Source: CAYYWW01 sp964475515
Lineage (GTDB): Archaea > Aenigmatarchaeota > Aenigmatarchaeia > QMZP01
Reading direction: 5' to 3'
NCBI GenBank assembly: GCA_964475515.1
Contig: CAYYWW010000040.1
Span: forward strand, 1 to 5,683
Length of the DNA stretch: 5,683 nt
In this document: piece after piece, positions 1 to 5,490 of the stretch
Layout: the number at the start of each line of letters is the position of its first letter
How positions within the stretch are numbered: position 1 is the first letter of the stretch
Program-made: the position numbers and the translations under genes
Notes under the pieces: model-generated
Database searches by the model: none
Told to the model about the DNA's origin: nothing
What the model saw: only the letters and a program-made list of their open reading frames with translations

Positions 1-221
1 TTCTTGGCAGTAGTTGTGTTCATGTGAAAGAGGTGTATATAAAAGAAAACGCCAAGAAAGAAGAAGAATGTAAGATTGCCGAGAAGTTGAATAAAATTAC
101 AGCTCCAATAAATAAGTTTGGGTGCTCAGATTGCTCTTGTATATCTCATCTATTTAAAGTTAATAAAAATGTATTGAACAAAGTGACGAAAGAACTCAAC
201 ATGAAAAGACTTAATCTTTGA
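1..221 (+). CDS. C-terminal fragment of an unidentified Cys-containing protein
   Basis: The reading frame is open from the window edge (first full codon at base 3) to a TGA at 219-221, about 72 codons. A GTG at 24 could be taken as a start, but the frame stays open upstream of it and no ribosome-binding or TATA signal precedes it. The most likely reading is the 3' end of a larger gene cut by the window. The visible part is Lys-rich and predicted mostly helical. It has a tight cysteine group, GCSDCSC, followed by I-S-H, plus two earlier isolated cysteines (in SSCVH and EEECK). Cysteines spaced like this could bind metal or an Fe-S cluster, but that is inference. I do not recognise the family. 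The last 11 bases overlap the end of the convergent deaminase gene. Confidence 0.6.
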   Translation, partial: LGSSCVHVKEVYIKENAKKEEECKIAEKLNKITAPINKFGCSDCSCISHLFKVNKNVLNKVTKELNMKRLNL

Positions 222-1479
222 ATTTTTGTTTCAATTTCTCTACTTTTTCAAAAATTTTCTCTTCATTTAAAGTTAAAATTTTTCTATCTTGCATTATGAC
301 CTTGCCATTGCAAATGACTGTTTCAACATCACAAGATTTTGCCGAATAAACCAGGTTTGATATTGGATTCCACGTGGGCTTCCAGTGAGCCTTTTCTACA
401 TTAAGAATTATTAAATCTGCTTTCTTGCCTACTTCTATGGAACCGATTTCTTTTTCTAAACGCAGTGCTTTTGCACCACCTATCGTAGCGCATTTCAAAA
501 CGTCATCGGCCTTTACAACTGCTGCGTTCATATCCTTTGATTTGTGCAACAAAGCTGTTAATTTCATTGTTTCAAACATGTCCAAGCTGTTGTTGGATGC
601 CGCACCATCTGTTCCCAATGATATGTTTACACTTTCTCTTTGCATCTTTGTAAAGGGCATGACTCCGCTGGCCAATTTCATATTAGACACAGGACAATGG
701 GAAACCGAAACCTTATTTTTAGAAAGTGTTGATATTTCCTTTTCATTAAGCCAAACACAATGAGCAGCTAACGTTCTTTCTGAAAAAAATCCTATAGAAT
801 TCAAGTATTCCGCAGGTCTCATCTTATTTTTTTCAACACAACCTTCGATTTCATTCTTTGTCTCAGAAAGGTGTATATGGTTAACAACATTGTACCTATC
901 AGAAATTTCCTTTGATCTGAGAAGCGTTTCTTTAGAGCATGTGTATATCGAATGCGGGCCTATGCTGGGATATATTCTTTCTTCACCTCCCCATTTTTTT
1001 ATAAACTTCTCTGCGTTGTTAACAGGATCGCCCGGTTGTGTTGATATTTCTTTATCTATGACTGCCCATGAAAGAACAGCCCTTATACCTGCATCTTTAA
1101 CGGCTTTGGCAACACCGTCCATATAAAAGTACATATCGCAAAAACTAGTTGTTCCAGATTTTATCATTTCTATGCACGCGAGAAGCGCTCCTAAATATAC
1201 ATCGTTCTCCGCTAATTTTGATTCCATGGGCCAAATATGCTTCTCTAACCATTCCATAAGAGGCATATCGTCTCCAGCTCCCCTGAAAAGCACCATAGAA
1301 GCGTGGGTATGTGTGTTTATCAGCCCCGGAAGAACAAGTTTTCCTCTGGCATCGATTTTATTTTCCTCGCTTATACTTAATTTTCCTATTTTCGTTATTA
1401 CATCATTCTCTATTAAAATATCAACATTTTCCATAACTTGCTCTGGAGTTATAACAAATCTTGCATTTTTTATAAGCAT
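211..1479 (-). CDS. mtaD: Amidohydrolase: MTA/SAH/5'-deoxyadenosine deaminase (MtaD/DadD type)
   Basis: A 422-residue metal-dependent amidohydrolase, full length for the 5'-methylthioadenosine/S-adenosylhomocysteine deaminase family. Members hydrolyse the 6-amino group of MTA, SAH or 5'-deoxyadenosine to inosine derivatives plus ammonia, recycling the by-products of S-adenosylmethionine and radical-SAM chemistry in the cytoplasm. Metal ligands are visible in order: H57 and H59 in NTHTH, H203 in HIHLSET with catalytic E206, H240 in LAAHCVWL, and D291 in LGTDGAASNN. The family motif around WPMES (E86) fits the residue contacting the ribose hydroxyls, and GPHSIYTCS (H176) is also present. N- and C-terminal beta strands (1-52, about 350-400) form the usual small composite domain; the C-terminus is a Lys-rich helix. 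The chosen ATG has a TATA-like box about 25 bases upstream and no Shine-Dalgarno. The family is clear, but substrate preference within it, and generic SsnA/TrzN-like alternatives, cannot be settled from sequence. Confidence 0.9.
   Translation of the reverse strand: MLIKNARFVITPEQVMENVDILIENDVITKIGKLSISEENKIDARGKLVLPGLINTHTHASMVLFRGAGDDMPLMEWLEKHIWPMESKLAENDVYLGALLACIEMIKSGTTSFCDMYFYMDGVAKAVKDAGIRAVLSWAVIDKEISTQPGDPVNNAEKFIKKWGGEERIYPSIGPHSIYTCSKETLLRSKEISDRYNVVNHIHLSETKNEIEGCVEKNKMRPAEYLNSIGFFSERTLAAHCVWLNEKEISTLSKNKVSVSHCPVSNMKLASGVMPFTKMQRESVNISLGTDGAASNNSLDMFETMKLTALLHKSKDMNAAVVKADDVLKCATIGGAKALRLEKEIGSIEVGKKADLIILNVEKAHWKPTWNPISNLVYSAKSCDVETVICNGKVIMQDRKILTLNEEKIFEKVEKLKQKFKD
222..260 (+). 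terminator. T-rich tract after the first gene
   Basis: Immediately after the TGA at 219-221 the + strand has T runs at 223-227, 244-248 and 255-258. This is the kind of pyrimidine-rich, hairpin-independent tract that archaeal RNA polymerase can terminate on. It lies inside the Lys-rich 3' end of the opposing deaminase gene, so its T-richness is also explained by AAA/AAG codons on the other strand. Functional assignment is inference. Confidence 0.35.
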
Positions 1480-1499
1480 AATAAGTTTTTTTCACGATG

Positions 1500-1509
1500 A
1501 AATTTAAAG
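1500..1509 (-). promoter_or_regulatory. TATA-like box of the deaminase gene
   Basis: On the minus strand this reads CTTTAAATTT, centred about 25 bases upstream of the ATG whose complement ends at 1479. That spacing would put the transcription start at or next to the start codon. No Shine-Dalgarno-like sequence is seen, which supports a leaderless or very short-leader transcript. Confidence 0.5.
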
Positions 1510-1547
1510 TTGTAAGAATATACGAAATCTTGTGTTACAAAAAATTA

Positions 1548-1559
1548 TGAAACGTTTCA
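1548..1559. promoter_or_regulatory. Perfect 12-bp palindrome, candidate operator (copy 1)
   Basis: TGAAACGTTTCA is its own reverse complement. It lies between the divergent deaminase and CARF-like regulator genes, about 40 bases behind the deaminase TATA box and about 55 bases upstream of the regulator TATA box. The same 12-mer recurs exactly at 1786-1797 inside the regulator gene. The symmetry suits a dimeric winged-helix protein, and the adjacent regulator is the obvious candidate. Binding itself is inferred. Confidence 0.55.
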
Positions 1560-1565
1560 CAAAAT

Positions 1566-1579
1566 AAAGTTTAAACTTT
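1566..1579. promoter_or_regulatory. Perfect 14-bp AT-rich palindrome
   Basis: AAAGTTTAAACTTT is self-complementary and begins 6 bases after the first TGAAACGTTTCA site. Its left part AAAGTTTAA recurs at 1592-1600, directly before a TGAAAC half-site at 1601-1606. It could be a second operator, or simply a low-complexity palindrome in AT-rich promoter DNA. Its composition makes it weaker evidence than the GC-centred palindrome. Confidence 0.35.
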
Positions 1580-1600
1580 TCTGTTAAATGCAAAGTTTAA

Positions 1601-1612
1601 TGAAACAATAAA
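1601..1612 (+). repeat. TGAAACAATAAA direct repeat, copy 1
   Basis: This 12-mer is identical to bases 1808-1819 within the regulator gene. Its first six bases match the half-site of the nearby palindrome TGAAACGTTTCA. This copy lies just before the regulator's TATA-like box, so a protein bound here could affect access of the basal factors. It may be a degenerate operator. The function is inferred. Confidence 0.4.
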
Positions 1613-1613
1613 A

Positions 1614-1620
1614 TTTAAAA
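1614..1620 (+). promoter_or_regulatory. TATA-like box of the CARF-like regulator gene
   Basis: TTTAAAA, centred about 30 bases upstream of the ATG at 1647. The flanking region (1609-1640) is almost pure A/T, so the exact box is uncertain. TTTATAT at 1624-1630 is an alternative, slightly too close. No Shine-Dalgarno precedes the ATG. Confidence 0.4.
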
Positions 1621-1646
1621 AATTTTATATCAAAATATAAAATCCT

Positions 1647-2264
1647 ATGAAAACAACTGTTATTTCCTTCGTTGGAAGCAATGGAAATTCGTTGTATCAT
1701 GCAATAAAGGAGTTTTCTGTAGATAAAATTGTTTTGATTTTTTCAGATAAAAAAAGGGAAACATTAAATTCTATAAAAAATGAATTGAAACGTTTCAAAA
1801 TACCAGTTGAAACAATAAAGTTGAAGAACGAGACTTGGGAAGAGGCGTTCAAAATCGTATCTAATTTCTCAAAGAAAGAAGAGAATATTATATTAGATTG
1901 TACGTATAGTTCTTCGTTGCAGGCAGCTACTATTTCGGCCGCATTTGTGAATGGAATAAAAGCCTATGTTATTGCTAATGGTAAAATGAAATTCCTCCCG
2001 ACAATCAACATAAAGTATGATGAAATAATTTCAAAACAAAAAATAAGAATATTGAAAGAAATATTGAAGAGTAGTGAAATAACCGAAGAGGAATTGAGCA
2101 AGAAAATTGGCATGAGCCTTCCATTGATTTCATATCATCTCAATGGAACATCCAAAACAAAGGGGTTGAAAACCATGGGACTAGTTAAATCAACTATAAA
2201 ATCAGGAAGGGTTTTTTTAGAGGTCACAGAAATAGGAAAAATACTCAGCGAAATTTTTGATTAG
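1647..2264 (+). CDS. CARF-like domain / winged-helix transcriptional regulator (Csa3/DUF6293-like)
   Basis: A 205-residue protein with two parts. Residues 1-118 look like a Rossmann-type CARF fold. There is a first beta strand and glycine turn (TVISFVGSNGNSL), a second strand (KIVLIFSD, 27-34), and at about 81-100 the strand-loop-helix IILDCTYSSSLQAA. In CARF and DUF6293 proteins that last position holds the ligand-contacting D/N-x-T/S-x-G-x-K-type loop. Residues 130-205 form a winged helix: helix 133-142, a helix-turn-helix at about 145-166 (ITEEELSKKIGMSLPLISYHL), then a wing (GRVFLEVTEIG). Csa3-type proteins are dimers that respond to cyclic oligoadenylates or related nucleotides through CARF. 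The ligand here is unknown: the usual Gly-Gly-x-Lys/Arg of the loop is replaced by Ser-Ser-Ser-Leu, and no CRISPR or cas gene is in view. Palindromes upstream of and inside the gene suggest autoregulation. It converges with, and overlaps by 20 bases, the membrane-protein gene. Confidence 0.72.
   Translation: MKTTVISFVGSNGNSLYHAIKEFSVDKIVLIFSDKKRETLNSIKNELKRFKIPVETIKLKNETWEEAFKIVSNFSKKEENIILDCTYSSSLQAATISAAFVNGIKAYVIANGKMKFLPTINIKYDEIISKQKIRILKEILKSSEITEEELSKKIGMSLPLISYHLNGTSKTKGLKTMGLVKSTIKSGRVFLEVTEIGKILSEIFD
1786..1797. promoter_or_regulatory. Perfect palindrome inside the regulator gene (copy 2)
   Basis: An exact second copy of TGAAACGTTTCA, here extended to a 14-bp palindrome (1785-1798, TTGAAACGTTTCAA). 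It covers codons for Leu-Lys-Arg-Phe-Lys (residues 47-51). The central CGT is the only CGN arginine codon in this gene; its other three arginines use AGA/AGG. This hints that the DNA site rather than the amino acid drives the codon choice. An intragenic copy 238 bases downstream of the first would allow looping or a roadblock. That role is inferred. Confidence 0.5.
1808..1819 (+). repeat. TGAAACAATAAA direct repeat, copy 2
   Basis: Exact match to 1601-1612, in coding sequence, beginning 22 bases after the start of the intragenic palindrome. The order palindrome then TGAAACAATAAA is therefore the same upstream and inside the gene, although the spacing differs (53 versus 22 bases). Confidence 0.4.
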
Positions 2265-2526
2265 CCTTTTCTTCTTCTTTAAGCCCAAAGAGAAAGAGTT
2301 TTATAAGAAAAAACCCTATAAGACCTCCAGATAGAGTGCCGATTATGTAGGGTGTTGCGCTTTGAAAAACGAATTTGAGAGGAAAAATAGGTGCTTCATA
2401 AAAACTCCAGTGAATGTCAAAAAAGAATATAAACATGAATGAGGCCAAGCCTGAGATAACAAAAAATATCAAATCAGCAATTATTTCCTCCCTCGTTACT
2501 TTGGATTTTCTCACTTTCCTTATCAT
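2245..2526 (-). CDS. Small two-helix membrane protein, unknown function
   Basis: A 93-residue protein I do not recognise. It has a basic N-terminus (MIRKVRKSK), a hydrophobic segment at about 17-37 (rich in Ile, Phe, Ala and Ser), and a loop with aromatic residues and prolines (about 38-56). A second hydrophobic segment at about 57-81 includes the glycine-rich GTLSGGLIGFF, followed by a charged Lys/Glu tail. The positive N-terminus and charged tail suggest both ends are cytoplasmic, with the loop of about 20 residues outside. There is no signal-peptidase motif. The start is supported by a TATA-like element about 27 bases upstream. Its last 20 bases overlap the end of the convergent regulator gene. 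It shares a 77-base divergent promoter region with the COG2403 gene, the only neighbour it could be co-regulated with. It appears to be a real gene: coherent topology, its own promoter, and little room for another product here. Confidence 0.68.
   Translation of the reverse strand: MIRKVRKSKVTREEIIADLIFFVISGLASFMFIFFFDIHWSFYEAPIFPLKFVFQSATPYIIGTLSGGLIGFFLIKLFLFGLKEEEKANQKFR
2265..2280 (+). terminator. Pyrimidine-rich tract after the regulator gene
   Basis: After the TAG at 2262-2264 the + strand is nearly all T and C (CCTTTTCTTCTTCTTT), without a hairpin. Such tracts are compatible with archaeal factor-independent termination. It lies within the Lys/Glu-rich end of the opposing membrane-protein gene, so coding constraints may explain it equally well. 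Confidence 0.35.
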
Positions 2527-2548
2527 GTTTTATTATTATCGCAACAAC

Positions 2549-2558
2549 GTATTAAATT
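2549..2558 (-). promoter_or_regulatory. TATA-like box of the small membrane protein gene
   Basis: On the minus strand this reads ATTTAATACG, centred about 27 bases upstream of the ATG (complement ending at 2526). It sits back to back with the + strand TATA element at 2573-2581, so two divergent promoters are packed into 77 bases. No Shine-Dalgarno is seen before the ATG. Confidence 0.42.
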
Positions 2559-2572
2559 TTTTAGCAAAAGGA

Positions 2573-2581
2573 AAAATATAA
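2573..2581 (+). promoter_or_regulatory. TATA-like box of the COG2403 NTPase gene
   Basis: AAAATATAA, preceded by a purine-rich stretch (GCAAAAGG) that could serve as a BRE, centred about 27 bases upstream of the ATG at 2604. The bases between it and the ATG contain no Shine-Dalgarno, so transcription probably starts at or very near the ATG. Confidence 0.55.
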
Positions 2582-2603
2582 GCATCCAGAAAAAAATATA
2601 TAT

Positions 2604-3941
2604 ATGCAAAGGTCCAACAACAGAAAAAACATAATAATAATGGGTGCTGCTGGTAGGGATTTTCACAACTTTAACGTGTGTTTTAGAAAAAATAAAAAAT
2701 ACAATGTTGTTGCTTTCACTGCTGCACAGATACCAAATATAACTGGGAGAACATATCCCAAAGAGTTAGCAGGTAAATTATACCCAGAAGGTATACCTAT
2801 ATATCCTGAAGAAACACTGCCTCAATTGATAAAAAAATATCATGTAGAAGAAGTCTTTTTTTCATACTCTGATGTTAGTTATCAATATCTCATGAACAAA
2901 GCTTCGCTTGTTCTTTCTCATGGTGCTGACTTCAGTTTAATAAGCCCTGAAAGAACAATGCTCAAATCAAAAAAACCTGTGATATCTGTTTGCGCTGTAA
3001 GAACAGGGTGTGGTAAAAGTCAGACATCGAGAAAAGTTGTTGAGATATTAAGTAAACTGGGTAAAAAAGCGGTCGTAGTAAGACACCCAATGCCCTATGG
3101 TGATTTGAAAAAACAAATGTGTCAGAGGTTTGCAAGCTATGATGATTTGAACAAACACAAATGTACGATAGAGGAAAGAGAAGAATATGAACCGTACATA
3201 GAAAGAGGATTTATTGTTTATGCCGGCGTGGATTATGAAAAAATATTGAAAAAAGCAGAAAGGGAAGCCGATGTTATTGTGTGGGATGGAGGAAACAACG
3301 ATACTCCGTTTTTCAGACCAGACCTTCATATAGTTGTTGCTGATCCACATAGAGCAGGCCATGAAGTGTCTTATTATCCCGGAGAAATAAATGCAATGCT
3401 TGCTAATGTTGTCATAATAAACAAGATAAACACAGCCAAAGAAAGTGACATAAAAAAGGTCGAAACAAACATAAAGAGAATAAACCCGCATGCCAAGATC
3501 ATAAAAGCAGAATCTATAATCGCTGTTCAAAGGCCTGATACCATAAGAGGCAAAAAAGTTGTAGTTGTTGAAGATGGGCCAACGGTAACCCATGGTGATA
3601 TGAAATTTGGTGCTGGTTTAATAGCAGCTGAAATGTGTGGCTGTAAGATTGTGGATCCAAGGATGTATGCCACAGGTTCTATAAAAGAGACATATAAGAA
3701 ATACCCGCATTTAGAACGTGTTCTTCCAGCAATGGGATACGGTAAAAAACAAATAAAAGAGCTGGAGGAAACCATAAACATGATAAAATGTGATGCAGTT
3801 GTTGTGGGAACACCTATTAACCTTGCCAAACTGCTTAAAATAAACAAGCCCGCAGTGCGGGTAAAATATGAACTAGACGAAAAAGCAACCAGGGAATTGG
3901 AAAAAATAATAAAACACTTTGTGAAGAGATTCAAGATTTAA
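2604..3941 (+). CDS. COG2403 predicted NTPase, cyclic 2,3-diphosphoglycerate synthetase family
   Basis: A 445-residue protein, the usual length for COG2403. Databases often name this family cyclic 2,3-diphosphoglycerate synthetase after the Methanothermus fervidus enzyme, which cyclises 2,3-bisphosphoglycerate with ATP. The N-terminal nucleotide-binding-like domain (about 8-125) has the signature MGAAGRDFHNFN (13-24), then FTAAQIP, GRTYPKELAG and FSYSDVSY. A P-loop NTPase domain follows: RTGCGKSQTS (133-142, Walker A, with A131 where the first Gly would be), RHPMPYGDL (160-168), EEREEYEPYI (190-199), a Walker B-like DVIVWDGGNND (223-233), DPHRAGHE (247-254) and NKIN (273-276). The C-terminal part has VVVEDGPTVTHG (320-331), DPRMYATGSI and PAMGYG. 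The last residue of the GTPase-type NKxD box is Asn, so GTP specificity is doubtful. The start agrees with the family N-terminus and the TATA spacing. Family membership is secure. Whether it makes cyclic 2,3-DPG here is open, because most members are uncharacterised. Confidence 0.85.
   Translation: MQRSNNRKNIIIMGAAGRDFHNFNVCFRKNKKYNVVAFTAAQIPNITGRTYPKELAGKLYPEGIPIYPEETLPQLIKKYHVEEVFFSYSDVSYQYLMNKASLVLSHGADFSLISPERTMLKSKKPVISVCAVRTGCGKSQTSRKVVEILSKLGKKAVVVRHPMPYGDLKKQMCQRFASYDDLNKHKCTIEEREEYEPYIERGFIVYAGVDYEKILKKAEREADVIVWDGGNNDTPFFRPDLHIVVADPHRAGHEVSYYPGEINAMLANVVIINKINTAKESDIKKVETNIKRINPHAKIIKAESIIAVQRPDTIRGKKVVVVEDGPTVTHGDMKFGAGLIAAEMCGCKIVDPRMYATGSIKETYKKYPHLERVLPAMGYGKKQIKELEETINMIKCDAVVVGTPINLAKLLKINKPAVRVKYELDEKATRELEKIIKHFVKRFKI
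3901..3914 (-). terminator. T-run terminator candidate after the aminotransferase gene
   Basis: On the minus strand, beginning 24 bases past the aminotransferase TAA, there are T4 (3911-3914) and T6 (3901-3906) runs. They lie antisense to the Lys/Ile-rich C-terminal helix of the COG2403 protein. This mirrors the arrangement on the opposite strand, so each gene may terminate inside its neighbour. No strong hairpin is seen. Confidence 0.35.
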
Positions 3942-5470
3942 ACCACCGTACCTGCCAAGTTCTCTTCGTAGAGTTTTTCAAAAAAATTGCGTAATTTTTT
4001 TCTTCTCTCAATTTCTTCAAAAATTTCTTCTAACTCATGTGCTGGATACTCTTCTTGAAATAGTGAGATGGTTCTTGTCTTTCTAGGTGTTCTTTTTCTA
4101 CGCGGATAACGCGGTTTTCTGCCGTTTGCTATATCGTAAAGGTTTGCCAGCCTTTCTGCAGCCACTTCTGCCTCGTCTTCGAATTTATCAGAAAATGTTC
4201 CAGGATTCAACCTTAGATAAGAATCATCTGGATCGCTTGTAAAGAATGGTGTTCCTCTAACCCATGCTATACCCTCTCTTGCCATTATCTCTTTATCTGC
4301 TACTTTTTCCATTCCCGGTAAACGTCCCCATAAGAAGAAAGACCCACCAGGCATCTCTACTTCAAACTCAGGTAGTTTTCTCCTCACAGCATCTACAAAT
4401 GCACTAACTCTGTCTTTATATAGTTCTGCGTTTTCTCTTATATGCTGTAAAAACCCATCGACACCAACATATTCAATGTATTTGCCCGCTATAACTTGAC
4501 AGAATGAAGATGAACATAAATTTTTTGACTGTTTGTTGAGTTCGAATTTTGCTATTATTTCCGGATGCGCTATCATAAAGGCGAGCCTTAACCCTGGAGC
4601 TAAAACCTTGGAAAATGTCCCTAAATAAAGAACTCTATTGGTTTGCGGTTTCCCCACAACCTCTTCTCTCTTTCTATCAAGTACGTATATTGATTCTACC
4701 GGTTCTGTTTCTTCGTATCTGAGGGCTTCGTATGGTTGATCCTCTATGAGAATAAAATCATATCTTTCTGCTAAATCCAATAATTTAAGTCTCTTTTTTC
4801 TGGAAAGAACAGCGCTAGAAGGGTTTTGGAATGTTGGAACCAAGTATACAAATTTTGGCAATTTTTCACCAGATTCTTTTCTTCTTTCCAACTCTCTCTC
4901 AAACCAATCAACATCAATTCCATCTTTCTCCATTGGAATAGAAATAACATCATATAGGTTTTCTTCATTGACTTTAGCACAAAACACTTGTGCTCCACCA
5001 AGATAAGTGTATCTTGCTATAGCCACACAGTCCCCTCTGTCGAGAAACACCTGCTCTATGCCAGCAATACCCTCCTGAGAACCGCCGCCAAATATTATAA
5101 CTTCATCTCTCGGTATTTCTATTTCAACTCCGTATTCTGACTTAAACAACGCCTTAACATATTTTATGACAGTTTCTTGAAATTGGGGCAAGCCTGCTGT
5201 TGGACCATATTGAAAAGCAGTTTCCCAATCATATCCGTCAGGGGCATTCCTTTTGGGAATTGTCAACACTGCTTCCATTATTTTGTCCACTGGAAAAGTT
5301 TTTGGATTAGGCAGACCTCCTGCCATGTAAATTCCATCAGCCTTTATGAATTCAGGGCTATTTTTGATTTTCAAAATCTCTCTTATATCGGAAGGAACAG
5401 CTGAAGAAATAGCATCATTGAAGAAATCAGCAGGTGTGAAAATTTTAACTTGTGTTTCATAGCTTGACAT
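3938..5470 (-). CDS. PLP-dependent aminotransferase, LysN/ARO8 (COG1167-like) type, with C-terminal extension
   Basis: A 510-residue fold-type I, class I/II aminotransferase, closest by motif to LysN/2-aminoadipate and aromatic aminotransferases. It lacks the GntR-type DNA-binding domain of MocR proteins. Visible motifs: SDIREILK (27-34), GGLPNPKTFP (51-60), QYGPTAGLP (87-95), a phosphate-loop-like GGGSQEGI (128-135), VPTFQNPSS (211-219), IEDQPYEALRY (242-252) with PLP-contacting D244, YLGTFSKVLAPGLRLAF (282-298) with Schiff-base K288, PGGSFFLWGRLP (374-385), and LRLNPGTFS (419-427) with the carboxylate-binding Arg, R420. The catalytic core ends near 450. The remaining roughly 60 residues are an extension absent from LysN: a very basic Arg/Lys/Pro stretch (451-466), then a Glu-rich, probably helical segment (472-501). 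The amino donor and acceptor cannot be read from sequence. The start has a TATA-like box about 25 bases upstream. The 3' end overlaps the COG2403 gene by 4 bases. Confidence 0.88.
   Translation of the reverse strand: MSSYETQVKIFTPADFFNDAISSAVPSDIREILKIKNSPEFIKADGIYMAGGLPNPKTFPVDKIMEAVLTIPKRNAPDGYDWETAFQYGPTAGLPQFQETVIKYVKALFKSEYGVEIEIPRDEVIIFGGGSQEGIAGIEQVFLDRGDCVAIARYTYLGGAQVFCAKVNEENLYDVISIPMEKDGIDVDWFERELERRKESGEKLPKFVYLVPTFQNPSSAVLSRKKRLKLLDLAERYDFILIEDQPYEALRYEETEPVESIYVLDRKREEVVGKPQTNRVLYLGTFSKVLAPGLRLAFMIAHPEIIAKFELNKQSKNLCSSSFCQVIAGKYIEYVGVDGFLQHIRENAELYKDRVSAFVDAVRRKLPEFEVEMPGGSFFLWGRLPGMEKVADKEIMAREGIAWVRGTPFFTSDPDDSYLRLNPGTFSDKFEDEAEVAAERLANLYDIANGRKPRYPRRKRTPRKTRTISLFQEEYPAHELEEIFEEIERRKKLRNFFEKLYEENLAGTVV
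3973..4001 (+). terminator. T-run terminator candidate after the COG2403 gene
   Basis: Downstream of the TAA at 3939-3941 the + strand has T5 at 3974-3978, pairing potentially with A7 at 3980-3986 to form a weak stem, then T7 at 3995-4001. Poly-T runs are typical archaeal terminators. The tract falls in the Lys/Asn/Phe codons near the C-terminus of the opposing aminotransferase. Confidence 0.42.
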
Positions 5471-5490
5471 ATTAATTTTTCTCGCGAAAT

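Noticed and set aside
24..221. Complete small protein starting at GTG 24
   Set aside because: The same frame is open upstream to the edge and the GTG lacks a promoter or ribosome-binding signal, so it is treated as part of a longer truncated gene.
425..1507. Plus-strand frames at 425-763, 890-1126 and 1172-1507
   Set aside because: All are antisense to the deaminase, whose catalytic motifs run through these intervals. They show no domain or start signals.
1480..1646. CRISPR array or leader near the CARF-like regulator
   Set aside because: The repeats here are two different 12-mers with irregular spacing and one copy of each lies in coding sequence. There are no regularly spaced repeats with unique spacers, and no cas gene in the window.
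3048..3593. Antisense frame of 181 codons on the minus strand
   Set aside because: It lies wholly inside the well-supported COG2403 gene. Its translation is rich in Tyr, Phe, Cys and His, as expected of a shadow frame, and it has no promoter or recognisable domain.
3527..3934. Antisense frame of 135 codons with hydrophobic/serine-rich translation
   Set aside because: It is fully overlapped by the conserved C-terminal half of the COG2403 gene. The apparent membrane-like composition follows from reading Lys/Glu-rich coding sequence backwards.
4250..4300. MocR/GntR-type regulator reading of the aminotransferase
   Set aside because: The protein has only about 25 residues before the SDIREILK segment, with no winged-helix domain. 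The extra sequence is at the C-terminus and does not resemble a helix-turn-helix.
4746..5404. Frames at 4746-5006 (+), 4771-5001 (-) and 5177-5404 (+)
   Set aside because: They are shadows within the aminotransferase, whose frame is unbroken with intact PLP motifs. The 4771-5001 frame is an alternative frame on the same strand and gives no evidence of a frameshift.
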